Position numbers and translations under genes: made by a program. A DNA stretch of 64,000 bases. It comes from UMGS1649 sp045659265. Lineage in GTDB: Bacteria; Bacillota; Clostridia; TANB77; CAG-465. The notes below the pieces were generated by a model. The model worked only from the letters and a program-made list of their open reading frames with translations. It had not been told where the DNA came from and did no database searches. The stretch is from the NCBI GenBank assembly GCA_045659265.1, contig JAZOWO010000131.1, positions 1 through 64,000 of the forward strand, given 5' to 3'. Positions 34,783 through 42,251 of this stretch are shown piece by piece (the stretch's first letter is position 1; each line of letters starts with the position of its first letter).

Positions 34783-36285
34783 ATGAAATCTACAAAAGAC
34801 GTGGCATTTGCCCTTAGCACCCTCGCAGCAATCTTTGTTGCACTGTTCGCAGCATTCGTATCCATCCCTGTATGGTTCGAAGCAGTAGTAATCACCCTTG
34901 CAGTAGTTGGCTTGGCCCTCACTATCTCTGAAGTAGTTAAAGCTTATAAAGCTTCCTATGATGAGACAACTGGTAAGCACACCTATAAATTCCCGGTACG
35001 GGTATTTGTATTTGGTGCACTTATCCTTTTAGCACTTGCAGCAATTGTTCTTCTTTCTCTTAAGAGATTGTATGGCTTTGCACTTATCCCTGTAGCAGTA
35101 CTTCTTGCAATCCTTTTGGTAATTGCTTACCTTAAGAAACTTGGCAAGATGTTCTGGATTACACTTGTAGCACTGATTTTACTTGTAGTAGCACTTATTG
35201 GTTATGGCACTTCTATGATGGTTAAAAACGACATCAACCTCAACCCTGGCATCTCTGTAGAAACAACCACTCCCGATACTGAAAATGTTGATCCTGAAAT
35301 TAACGACAAGGAAGATGGTGAAGTTGAAGAGAAACCTGTTGAAGATATCGTAAAGCCTGAAACTCCTGAGACTGAGGTTCCTGAAACTGAAACTCCTGAG
35401 ACTGAGGTTCCCGAAACTGAAACTCCTGAGACTGAGGTTCCCGAAACTGAAACTCCTGAGACTGAGGTTCCCGAAACTGAAACTCCTGAGACTGAAGTTC
35501 CTGAAACTGAAACTCCTGAGACTGAGGTTCCCGAAACTGAAACTCCTGAGACTGAAGTTCCTGAAACTGAAACTCCCGAGACTGAAACCAAACCCGTTGT
35601 TCCTACTGTTGTAAAAATCAATGCTCCGAAGACTATGTCTTTTGGTGAATGCTTCACAATTACTCTTGAAGGTTGCAAAGCAGATGACATCAAGTTCAGC
35701 AATGAAGACTATCTCTCCATCGTTATCGTTAATGATAATGAGATTGATGTAACTCTTCTTGGTTATGTTACTGATGCTGGAGAAATCGAATTCGCACCTG
35801 CTAGTGGTTACATCACTGTTACAGATTCTGTAAGTGGTGAAAGTGTAACTATTGACATCGTAGCTCTTCCTGAAATCGAAGATGTACCTGAAATCGAAGA
35901 CGAACCTGTTGAAGAAGTTCCCGAAGAGAAACCTGTTGAAGATATTGTAAAGCCTGAGACTCCTGTAGAGGATCCTGAGGAAACTGTACCTGAAACAGAA
36001 GAGCCTGAAGTTGTAGAACCTGTAGTCGTAAGAATCAATGCACCTGAGGTTATGTATTATGCAGAACCTATTGTAATTACCCTTGAGGGTATCAATGCAA
36101 ATGATCTTAAGTTTGGGAATGAAGATTTCTTAGCTATCGCTATCCTTTCTGATACTGAAGTTGAGATTACTCTCGTAGGCATTGTTAATGATGCTGGCGA
36201 TGTAGAATTCGTCCCCGCTGCTGGTTACATCACTATTACAGACTCTGTAAGTGGCGTGCATGTAGTAATTGAAATTGTTGAGTAA
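34783..36285 (+). CDS. Stalked membrane protein B (ETPETEVPET repeats, two Ig-like domains)
   Basis: A 500-residue protein of unknown family. About five helices fill residues 1-150 (VVITLAVVGLALTIS, FVFGALILLALAAIVLL and others), with inserts DETTGKHTYKFPVR and NDINLNPGIS. An acidic linker leads to seven exact ten-residue repeats ETPETEVPET (about 197-266). Two copies of the roughly 85-residue beta domain follow (about 275-360 and 415-500), joined by a second acidic Pro/Glu linker. The ATG at 34783 follows AAGGAGGATTT. N-terminal and C-terminal parts are highly similar to gene C at 36474. The repeat stalk resembles wall-spanning regions of surface proteins, but there is no LPXTG motif. Function unknown. 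Confidence 0.8.
   Translation: MKSTKDVAFALSTLAAIFVALFAAFVSIPVWFEAVVITLAVVGLALTISEVVKAYKASYDETTGKHTYKFPVRVFVFGALILLALAAIVLLSLKRLYGFALIPVAVLLAILLVIAYLKKLGKMFWITLVALILLVVALIGYGTSMMVKNDINLNPGISVETTTPDTENVDPEINDKEDGEVEEKPVEDIVKPETPETEVPETETPETEVPETETPETEVPETETPETEVPETETPETEVPETETPETEVPETETPETEVPETETPETETKPVVPTVVKINAPKTMSFGECFTITLEGCKADDIKFSNEDYLSIVIVNDNEIDVTLLGYVTDAGEIEFAPASGYITVTDSVSGESVTIDIVALPEIEDVPEIEDEPVEEVPEEKPVEDIVKPETPVEDPEETVPETEEPEVVEPVVVRINAPEVMYYAEPIVITLEGINANDLKFGNEDFLAIAILSDTEVEITLVGIVNDAGDVEFVPAAGYITITDSVSGVHVVIEIVE
35371..35580 (+). repeat. Seven tandem 30-bp repeats in gene B
   Basis: Unit ACTGAGGTTCCCGAAACTGA plus AACTCCTGAG, seven copies in exact 30-base register with only synonymous changes (GAG/GAA, CCC/CCT). 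It encodes TEVPETETPE. Copy-number change would keep the reading frame. Confidence 0.95.
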
Positions 36286-36303
36286 TCAACAAGCTAACGT
36301 CAG

Positions 36304-36334
36304 ACACCTCCGGAATTTCCGGAGGTGTTTTCTT
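36304..36334 (+). terminator. Terminator of gene B
   Basis: ACACCTCCGGAA / TTCCGGAGGTGT stem and T-rich tail; almost the same sequence follows gene C at 37499. Confidence 0.9.
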
Positions 36335-36355
36335 GTGTTGGAAAAGGCTGCTAAT

Positions 36356-36384
36356 TTGACTTTTATGTCTACTTGTGCTATAAT
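36356..36384 (+). promoter_or_regulatory. Promoter of gene C
   Basis: TTGACT (36356-36361), 17 bases, TATAAT (36379-36384). Confidence 0.8.
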
Positions 36385-36407
36385 ATAATTACTAATTTCC
36401 TTTTTAA

Positions 36408-36468
36408 GAGAGCTGTAATAAGCTCCATTATATATATATAAAAAAATTTTTTTATTAAAGGAGGATTT
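36408..36468 (+). promoter_or_regulatory. Conserved leader element of gene C
   Basis: GAGCT (36410-36414) pairs with AGCTC (36421-36425) around GTAATA, then CCATTATATATATA, an A7T8 self-complementary run and AAAGGAGGATTTCT. Compared with the leader of gene B the stem changes on both sides while the loop and flanks are kept. Confidence 0.5.
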
Positions 36469-36473
36469 CTAAA

Positions 36474-37478
36474 ATGAAATCTACAAAAGACGTTGTACTC
36501 GCACTCGCAACCCTCGGCGGAGCTCTCGTAGCTCTCTTTGCACTCTTCTTTGCTATGCCTGCATGGCTTGAAGCAGTTGTAATCACCCTCACGGTAGTTG
36601 GCTTGGCCCTCACCATCTCTGAAATCGTGAATGCTTATAAAGCATCCTACGATGAAGGTACTGGCAAACATACTTACAAGTTCCCTGTTCGGGTATTTGT
36701 TTTTGGTTCGCTTGTACTTGTAGCACTTGCAGCAATTGTTCTTCTTTCTCTTAAGAGATTGTTTGGCTTTGCTCTTATTCCCGTAGCAGCACTTCTTGCA
36801 ATCCTTCTTGTGATTGCTATTCTCAAGAAATTGGGAAAGATGTTCTGGATTACACTTGTAGCACTTGTACTCTTGGTTGTAGCACTCATTAGTTACGGCG
36901 CAGCTGTAATGGTTAAGAATGACATCAACCTCAACCCTGGTATCTCTGTAGAGACCACCGCTCCTGAAACTGAAACTCCCGAAACGGAAGTTCCTGAGAC
37001 GGAAGCACCTGAGACTGAAGTCCCTGAAACCGAAACTCCTGAAACTGAGGTTCCTGAAACCGAAGTTCCTGAGACCACTGTTCCTGAAACTGAAGCACCT
37101 GAAACCGAAGCACCCGAAACGGATGCTCCTGTAGTAGACGCTCCTGTTATTAAGGATGAAACTCCTAAGGAGGAAACTCCCAAGGATGAGCCCACCAATG
37201 AAGGTTTTGTACCCGTTGTTGTAAAGATCAATGCCCCTGAGACTATGCGTTATGCAGAACCCATCATCCTCACTCTTGAGGGTGTTAAGGCAGAAAATCT
37301 TAGATTTGGCAATGAGGATTTCTTAGCTATCGCTATCCTTTCTGATACCGAAGTTGAGATCACACTCGTAGGCATCGTTAATGATGCAGGCGATGTTGAA
37401 TTCGTCCCCGCTGCTGGATACATCACTGTAACAGATTCTGAAACTGGTGCAAATGTAACTATTGAAATTGTTGAGTAA
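36474..37478 (+). CDS. Stalked membrane protein C (PETE repeats, one Ig-like domain)
   Basis: A 334-residue paralog of gene B. The first 150 residues, again about five helices, are nearly the same as in B (EAVVITLTVVGLALTISEIV, NDINLNPGISVETT). The stalk (about 160-245) is an irregular series of PETE(T/V/A)PETE units with Asp-Ala-Pro and Lys-Glu-Glu-Thr-Pro variants. A single C-terminal beta domain (about 245-334) has FGNEDFLAIAILSDTEVEIT followed by LVGIVNDAGDVEFVPAAGY, identical over long runs to the last domain of B. Promoter, leader, ribosome site and terminator are also duplicated, so B and C arose by duplication of a whole transcription unit. Function unknown. Confidence 0.8.
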   Translation: MKSTKDVVLALATLGGALVALFALFFAMPAWLEAVVITLTVVGLALTISEIVNAYKASYDEGTGKHTYKFPVRVFVFGSLVLVALAAIVLLSLKRLFGFALIPVAALLAILLVIAILKKLGKMFWITLVALVLLVVALISYGAAVMVKNDINLNPGISVETTAPETETPETEVPETEAPETEVPETETPETEVPETEVPETTVPETEAPETEAPETDAPVVDAPVIKDETPKEETPKDEPTNEGFVPVVVKINAPETMRYAEPIILTLEGVKAENLRFGNEDFLAIAILSDTEVEITLVGIVNDAGDVEFVPAAGYITVTDSETGANVTIEIVE

Positions 37479-37498
37479 TCAACAAGCACAAACGTCAG

Positions 37499-37528
37499 AC
37501 ACCTCCGGTATTACCGGAGGTGTTTTCT
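37499..37528 (+). terminator. Terminator of gene C
   Basis: ACACCTCCGGT / ACCGGAGGTGT stem and T-rich tail, a near copy of the terminator after gene B. Confidence 0.9.
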
Positions 37529-37620
37529 TGTGCTTTTTTGACATTATTTTTAATATGTCTGATTTTATTTCGACAAAATTTGACAGTATAAATTGCTATA
37601 CTATTAACGAGGTGGTTTTA

Positions 37621-37926
37621 GTGACATATACATATGATAATAGTAAAAATAAACTTAGTATTATATTAGATGAGGAAATAGATGTTAATTCATGCAAAAC
37701 TTTAAGAACAATAATAGATGGATATATTATGAGGTATAGCCCAAAAATTTGTGAGTTGGATTTAGAAAAGGTGTCTTTTATGGACAGCTCGGGTATAGGT
37801 TTTGTGGTAGGTAGAAAGAATTTAGCAGATATGTTAAATTGTAGATTTAATGTAGTAAATGCAAATCCTAATATTAAGAAATTGATGCAGCTTTATGATA
37901 AAGCTAAAAGAGGTGTGGGATGTTAA
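37621..37926 (+). CDS. spoIIAA: Anti-sigma factor antagonist SpoIIAA
   Basis: A 101-residue STAS-domain protein. FMDSSGIGFVVGRK near residues 53-66 is the SpoIIAA phosphorylation loop; the serine of DSSG is phosphorylated by SpoIIAB and dephosphorylated by SpoIIE in the forespore. The GTG at 37621 follows GAGGTGG by five bases; the frame continues upstream without a ribosome site. It overlaps spoIIAB by seven bases. I saw no convincing sigma-H promoter upstream; a TTGACA at 37580 lacks a partner -10 at normal spacing. Confidence 0.9.
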   Translation: MTYTYDNSKNKLSIILDEEIDVNSCKTLRTIIDGYIMRYSPKICELDLEKVSFMDSSGIGFVVGRKNLADMLNCRFNVVNANPNIKKLMQLYDKAKRGVGC

Positions 37927-38363
37927 ATGAAATATATATTAAGATAAAATCTTGTTTAGATAATATATCTTTAGTAAGAGTTGTTGCTGCATCTTTTTTA
38001 AGCAGGACGAATATAACCTTGGATGAATTACAAGATATAAAAACAGCTGTATCAGAAGCGGTTACAAATTGTATAGAACATGGATACGAAAATGATGAAA
38101 GCAAATATATAGATGTAGAAATGAAACTAGCAGAAGTAGATCAGATGGTATACTATTGGGTTAAGATTGTAGATAGTGGTATAGGCATAGAAGATGTTGA
38201 ACTTGCAACTACTCCCACATACACAAATAAACCGGAATTAGAGCATGCTGGTATGGGCTTTACAATAATGGAAACATTTATGGATGAAGTTCAAATAGAT
38301 TCTACAGTAGGTGAAGGAACTGCTGTAACGATGACTAAAAAATTAAAAACTATAAAGGCGTAG
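37920..38363 (+). CDS. spoIIAB: Anti-sigma F factor SpoIIAB
   Basis: A 147-residue GHKL-type serine kinase that holds sigma-F inactive before septation. The N-box is TAVSEAVTNCIEHGYEND (about residues 39-56, with the catalytic Glu), followed by the G1 box VDSGIGIEDVE and the lid/G2 region LEHAGMGFTIMETFMDEV, all strongly SpoIIAB-like rather than RsbW-like. It is translationally coupled to spoIIAA. The third gene of the canonical spoIIA operon, sigF (spoIIAC), does not follow; a short DUF6514-like gene does. Confidence 0.93.
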   Translation: MLNEIYIKIKSCLDNISLVRVVAASFLSRTNITLDELQDIKTAVSEAVTNCIEHGYENDESKYIDVEMKLAEVDQMVYYWVKIVDSGIGIEDVELATTPTYTNKPELEHAGMGFTIMETFMDEVQIDSTVGEGTAVTMTKKLKTIKA

Positions 38364-38373
38364 GAGAAATAAA

Positions 38374-38619
38374 ATGGAATGTGTTTATGAAAGATATATT
38401 AAAGATTTTAGATGTAAATATTATATTCTAAAAGCAACTAAAGGATATGTAGGAATAAAGATAGAAAAATTAAATCCAAATGGTGAAATATTAGACGAAT
38501 GTGTTGTGGAAAATGTGGATTGTGATGAAGGAAAAGTAAGAGAATTGTTAAAACAAATAAACAAAGGCAAAGTTACTCCTATTACATTAAAGGATGTAAT
38601 TGCAGACAGCGTTATATAA
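38374..38619 (+). CDS. Small DUF6514-like protein
   Basis: An 81-residue protein with two strand pairs (CKYYILKATKGYVGIKIEKL, GEILDECVVENV) and a helix VRELLKQINKGKVTPITLKD, the layout I associate with the DUF6514 family of Clostridia; this assignment is tentative. GGAGAAA precedes the ATG, eleven bases after spoIIAB, so it shares the spoIIA transcript and sits where sigF is expected. It has no sigma-factor region 2 or 4 motif and cannot replace sigma-F. Function unknown. Confidence 0.65.
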   Translation: MECVYERYIKDFRCKYYILKATKGYVGIKIEKLNPNGEILDECVVENVDCDEGKVRELLKQINKGKVTPITLKDVIADSVI

Positions 38620-38621
38620 TA

Positions 38622-38650
38622 TTGCAAAAGAACTCGTAAAATGGTAAAAT
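38622..38650 (+). promoter_or_regulatory. Promoter of rluD inside the upstream terminator hairpin
   Basis: TTGCAA (38622-38627), 17 bases, TAAAAT (38645-38650) preceded by TGG. The -35 touches the left arm and the -10 lies in the loop of the hairpin at 38626-38675. Confidence 0.65.
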
Positions 38651-38675
38651 ATATACTATGTACGAGTTCTTTTTT
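38626..38675 (+). terminator. Terminator of the spoIIA unit with a 22-base loop
   Basis: AAAAGAACTCGTA (38626-38638) pairs with TACGAGTTCTTTT (38661-38673), then T run. The unusually long loop holds a -10 box. Confidence 0.75.
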
Positions 38676-38686
38676 AGGAGGTAACT

Positions 38687-39598
38687 TTGCAATACGAAAT
38701 ATTAGAAGATGAATTTGTTGGAATAAGAATAGACAAATACTTAAACGAAATAAATGAAGATTATACAAGATCTTTTGTTCAGAAGATGATAGAAGAAGGG
38801 AACGTAACTGTAAATGGAAAATCTGTTAAAGCATCATATAAATTAAAAATGAAAGATGTTATTGAAATAGAGGAAATAGAAAATACAGAAATAGAAGCGG
38901 TAGCAGAAGATATTCCTATAGATATTGTTTATGAAGACGAAGATATAATAATAGTAAATAAGGCTAAGGGAATGGTAGTGCATCCTGGCAATGGAAATTA
39001 TACAGGAACTCTAGTAAATGCACTGTTATTTACACATAAAGATAGACTATCTGCTATAAATGGTGTTGTGAGGCCCGGAATTGTCCATAGAATCGATAAA
39101 GATACTAGTGGCATAATTGTAGTTGCTAAAAACGATAAAGCTCATAAAACGCTTTCTAGCGCGTTTAAGGTACATGATATAACAAGAAAATATATAGCTG
39201 TTGTAAAAGGTATAGTTGAGAAAGATAATATTAAGATAGATCTTCCTATTGGAAGAAGTACGTCAGATAGAATAAAGATGGCGGTGACTGAGAAAAATTC
39301 AAGGAATGCTATTACACATATTAAGGTATTAAAAAGATTTTATGAATCTGGATATACTTTAGTAGAGGCGAAACTTGAAACTGGAAGAACACATCAAATA
39401 AGAGTGCATATGTCATATATAGGACATCCGCTTTTAGGAGATGATACTTACGGTCCATCAAAGAATGAGTTTGGTATATGTGGACAAGTATTACATGCAA
39501 AAACACTTGGATTTAATCATCCAACAACAGGCAAGTATATAGAGTTTGAACAAGAAGAGCCAGAAGAATTTAAGGAAATATTAAATAAATTAAAATAA
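38687..39598 (+). CDS. RluA/RluD family 23S rRNA pseudouridine synthase
   Basis: A 303-residue enzyme that isomerises uridines in RNA, probably of 23S rRNA. An N-terminal S4 RNA-binding domain (VGIRIDKYLNE, FVQKMIEEGNVTVNGK) is followed by the catalytic domain with GIVHRIDKDTSGIIVVAKND, where the Asp of HRIDxxTSG is the nucleophile, and ETGRTHQIRVHMSYIGHPLL. The start is a TTG at 38687 after AGGAGGT. It is one of several RluA paralogs expected in Clostridia, so RluD itself is not certain. Confidence 0.92.
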   Translation: MQYEILEDEFVGIRIDKYLNEINEDYTRSFVQKMIEEGNVTVNGKSVKASYKLKMKDVIEIEEIENTEIEAVAEDIPIDIVYEDEDIIIVNKAKGMVVHPGNGNYTGTLVNALLFTHKDRLSAINGVVRPGIVHRIDKDTSGIIVVAKNDKAHKTLSSAFKVHDITRKYIAVVKGIVEKDNIKIDLPIGRSTSDRIKMAVTEKNSRNAITHIKVLKRFYESGYTLVEAKLETGRTHQIRVHMSYIGHPLLGDDTYGPSKNEFGICGQVLHAKTLGFNHPTTGKYIEFEQEEPEEFKEILNKLK

Positions 39599-39616
39599 TA
39601 AGAATAAATAATAAAA

Positions 39617-39639
39617 TGAGCAAACATTATGTTTGCTCA
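39617..39639. repeat. Perfect 23-bp palindrome after the RluA-type gene
   Basis: TGAGCAAACAT at 39617-39627 is followed by one base and its exact complement ATGTTTGCTCA at 39629-39639. It may be a weak terminator, but no T run follows. Confidence 0.5.
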
Positions 39640-39707
39640 AGATATATATAAACATAAGACTTATGGAATAATATATTATATGAAGAAAATACATGGAGGT
39701 GAATTAA

Positions 39708-40403
39708 TTGGAAGAAATACGTATAAATAAATATATAGCAAGTTCTGGTGTTTGTTCTAGAAGAAAAGCAGAAGAATATATACTAGCAGGTAAAGTTTTA
39801 GTAAACGGAGTTGTAAATACTGAACTAGGATATAAGGTTAAAGAGGAAGATATAGTTGTAGTAGATGGGAAACAAATATCTTTAGAGGAAAACAAAGTGT
39901 ATATTATGCTAAATAAACCAAAAGGGTATGTAACTACATCACAAGAACAATTTGGCAGACCTTCTGTATTAGATATAGTTAAAGTAGAAGAAAGAGTATA
40001 TCCGGTTGGAAGACTAGATATGGATTCTGAAGGTTTATTAATTTTAACAAATGATGGAGAGTTTTCTAACAATGTAATTCATCCAACTAAACATATATCT
40101 AAAAAGTATGAAGTTGTATTAAAAGAAAATATAACTGAAGCTTCTATAAAGAAACTAGAAAGCGGAGTAGACATCGGTGGCTATGTAACAAGACCTGCTA
40201 AAGTAGAAAAAGTAACAGATAAGAAGATTTTAATTACTATAGGTGAAGGAAAGAATAGACAAGTAAGAAGAATGATAGAAACGGTAGACAACAAAGTATT
40301 AAATCTAAAAAGGATAGCTATTGGTGGACTTAAATTAGACAAATTAAAATCAGGTGAATATATTAAATTAGATGAGAAGCTAATAAATAAGATATTTGAA
40401 TAA
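39708..40403 (+). CDS. RsuA/RluB family pseudouridine synthase
   Basis: A 231-residue synthase of the family that modifies 16S (RsuA) or 23S (RluB/E/F) rRNA. The N-terminal S4 domain (EEIRINKYIASSGVCSRRKA, GKVLVNG) precedes the catalytic domain with VGRLDMDSEGLLILTNDGE, whose Asp is the nucleophile, and GEGKNRQVRRMIETV. The TTG at 39708 lies five bases after GGAGGTGA. In Firmicutes this gene is normally rluB, often near scpA-scpB; scpA is here about 4 kb downstream. Confidence 0.9.
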   Translation: MEEIRINKYIASSGVCSRRKAEEYILAGKVLVNGVVNTELGYKVKEEDIVVVDGKQISLEENKVYIMLNKPKGYVTTSQEQFGRPSVLDIVKVEERVYPVGRLDMDSEGLLILTNDGEFSNNVIHPTKHISKKYEVVLKENITEASIKKLESGVDIGGYVTRPAKVEKVTDKKILITIGEGKNRQVRRMIETVDNKVLNLKRIAIGGLKLDKLKSGEYIKLDEKLINKIFE

Positions 40404-40446
40404 AGATAGTATTATATAATGCTTGTTTATAAAGTTAAATAAACGC

Positions 40447-40476
40447 AAAAAAGAAAGCCATAGGCTTTCTTTTTTA
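40447..40476. terminator. Bidirectional terminator between 40403 and rpsU
   Basis: AAAAAAGAAAGCC / GGCTTTCTTTTTT stem with an ATA loop between convergent genes. Confidence 0.92.
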
Positions 40477-40482
40477 ATATTT

Positions 40483-40656
40483 CTAGTGTTTTCTTTTTCT
40501 AGCAGCTTCAGATTTCTTTTTTCTCTTTACGCTTGGCTTTTCATAGTGCTCCCTTTTCTTTATTTCAGCAAGAACACCAGACTTAGCGCATTGTCTTTTG
40601 AAACGTTGAAGAGCGTTATCTAAAGTCTCGTTTTCTTTTACTTTTATTCCTGGCAT
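40483..40656 (-). CDS. rpsU: 30S ribosomal protein S21
   Basis: A 57-residue basic protein of the small subunit that affects initiation. MPGIKVKENETLDNALQRFK and the C-terminal SVKRKKKSEAARKRKH are diagnostic, and the length equals Bacillus S21. The ATG at 40656 follows GGGGAGGG on the minus strand. It has its own near-consensus promoter and a leader hairpin, and forms a monocistronic unit between two plus-strand units. Confidence 0.96.
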   Translation of the reverse strand: MPGIKVKENETLDNALQRFKRQCAKSGVLAEIKKREHYEKPSVKRKKKSEAARKRKH

Positions 40657-40680
40657 GTTTATATTCCCTCCCCTCAGTGG

Positions 40681-40702
40681 GAAATACATAAATTCGTATT
40701 TC
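40681..40702 (-). promoter_or_regulatory. Leader hairpin of rpsU
   Basis: GAAATAC (40681-40687) and GTATTTC (40696-40702) form a seven-base stem with an eight-base loop between the predicted start point and the ribosome site; a short CCC/GGG stem next to it could cover that site. Confidence 0.4.
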
Positions 40703-40717
40703 TAAATTACTTGTAAA

Positions 40718-40746
40718 ATTATACTATATGAGCGCTTACAAGTCAA
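40718..40746 (-). promoter_or_regulatory. Promoter of rpsU
   Basis: Minus strand: TTGACT (40746-40741), 17 bases, TATAAT (40723-40718). Confidence 0.85.
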
Positions 40747-40816
40747 GTGGTAACAATAATCTTTTTATTTTAGTCATTAGAAAAAACGAAAATAATGTAA
40801 AAAATGGTCGATTTAA

Positions 40817-40845
40817 TTGACTACAAGCGGCTCGTGTAGTAATAT
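40817..40845 (+). promoter_or_regulatory. Promoter of the S41 protease gene
   Basis: TTGACT (40817-40822), 17 bases, TAATAT (40840-40845). Confidence 0.65.
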
Positions 40846-40870
40846 TAACATATTAAAATGGAGGTATAAT

Positions 40871-42067
40871 GTGGATTACAAAAAGATTTGGTCAGAAGTA
40901 ATAACAGCATCGTTAATAGTTGTAATATCTGCTGTAGCTATAATTTCATTTATGGTTATATCAGATCAAAATGTAGATATATATAACCCAAGTGATAAAA
41001 TTGCGGTTTCTAAAGGTACAGATAAGATATCTGAAGTATTAAACCTTATAGAAAGTAAATACATGGGTGAAGTGGATATTGAAAAACTTGTAGATGGCGC
41101 GATTCAAGGTATATTTGAAAATATAGATGATCCATATACTAGATATTTAACAGAAGAACAATTTGATGAAGAAATTAATTCTGGTGATGAAGAATACTCT
41201 GGAATAGGAGTACATATGGGATTAAATCATACAACAGGTAAGGTTAGAGTACTAGGTGTAATGCCAGAAACACCAGCATATAAAGCGGGAATTAAAGCAG
41301 GAGACGTTATTTTGGAAGTTGAAGGAACTAAGTTAAATAAAGATAATTATAATGAAGCTTCTGAAAAGATTAAAGGCAAAGAAGGAACGTATGTAAAACT
41401 TCTTGTTGAAAGAGATGGAAAAAAACTTGAATTCAATATTATAAGAGAAAAAATAAATGCTAGTAATATATCTTCTGAAGTAATTAAAGGAACTAAAATT
41501 GGATATATTAAAATATTCGCTTTTGAAAGAAATATATATAGTCAATTTAAGAAAGAATACGATAGATTAATAAATAAAGAAAAGGTAGAAAAATTAATTA
41601 TAGATGTGAGAGATAATCCAGGTGGTTTTGTTTCAGATACAATAAAGATAGCAGATTTGCTATGTGGAGAAGGATTAATAATTAAAGAAGAATACGGAGA
41701 TGGAACTGTTAAAACATTTAAGTCGGATAAAGATTCTTCTAAAGTACCATTCGTATTATTAGTAAATGAAAATAGTGCTAGTGCATCAGAAATATTAGCT
41801 GGCTCTGTTAAGGATCTTAAGGCTGGTAAGGTAATTGGAACACAAACATTTGGTAAAGGTATAATGCAAAGCTATATTGAACTTGAAAATGGTGGTGGTG
41901 TAGCTATAACAATAGCTAAATACTATACTGCATCAGGTAATGAAATTCATGGTGTTGGAATAGAACCAGATATTAAGGTAGAATTACCAAAAGGAACAAC
42001 AATAGATTATAAGGTAAATCCTAATACAGATTTACAACTAAAAGAAGCTATAAATGCCCTAAAATAG
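40871..42067 (+). CDS. S41 family C-terminal processing peptidase (CtpA/CtpB type)
   Basis: A 398-residue membrane-anchored serine protease. One N-terminal helix (about residues 10-32) precedes a cap segment (VDGAIQGIFENIDDPYTRYL), a PDZ domain (about 110-190, YSGIGVHMGL, AYKAGIKAGDVIL) and the protease core. The catalytic Ser lies in NENSASASEILAGS and the Lys in GTQTFGKGIMQ. CtpB in Bacillus processes the sporulation factor SpoIVFA; whether this one does is unknown. The GTG at 40871 follows GGAGGT by five bases. Monocistronic with its own promoter and terminator. Confidence 0.93.
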   Translation: MDYKKIWSEVITASLIVVISAVAIISFMVISDQNVDIYNPSDKIAVSKGTDKISEVLNLIESKYMGEVDIEKLVDGAIQGIFENIDDPYTRYLTEEQFDEEINSGDEEYSGIGVHMGLNHTTGKVRVLGVMPETPAYKAGIKAGDVILEVEGTKLNKDNYNEASEKIKGKEGTYVKLLVERDGKKLEFNIIREKINASNISSEVIKGTKIGYIKIFAFERNIYSQFKKEYDRLINKEKVEKLIIDVRDNPGGFVSDTIKIADLLCGEGLIIKEEYGDGTVKTFKSDKDSSKVPFVLLVNENSASASEILAGSVKDLKAGKVIGTQTFGKGIMQSYIELENGGGVAITIAKYYTASGNEIHGVGIEPDIKVELPKGTTIDYKVNPNTDLQLKEAINALK

Positions 42068-42097
42068 GTGAAAAATACGAATTAATATAAATGTTAG

Positions 42098-42134
42098 AAA
42101 TAAGCAAACAAAAATAAGTGTTTGCTTATTTTTC
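42098..42134 (+). terminator. Terminator of the S41 protease gene
   Basis: AAATAAGCAAACA / TGTTTGCTTATTT stem, eight-base loop, T run. Confidence 0.9.
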
Positions 42135-42199
42135 TTGCGCTTGAAACAAAATGATTACATAATATTGAAATATAACGGTTTTTGTGATAGCCCAAGCTT

Positions 42200-42228
42200 T
42201 TGACTATACCCGTAGGGTGTGCTATAAT
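42200..42228 (+). promoter_or_regulatory. Strong promoter of veg
   Basis: TTGACT (42200-42205), 17 bases, consensus TATAAT (42223-42228). Confidence 0.85.
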
Positions 42229-42251
42229 CGGGGCATTAAGAGGTGGTTGTC

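Noticed and set aside
35371..35580. 30-bp direct repeats considered as a CRISPR array
   Set aside because: The units are contiguous with no spacers, differ only at synonymous positions and lie inside a coding frame.
35202..35702. Long antisense frame with SVSGTSVSG repeats opposite gene B
   Set aside because: It is the mechanical reverse-frame reading of the 30-bp repeat array; no ribosome site or promoter, and the sense frame has paralogs.
37580..37608. Vegetative promoter directly before spoIIAA
   Set aside because: TTGACA is present, but TATACT follows after only 11 bases and no -10 lies at 16-18 bases.
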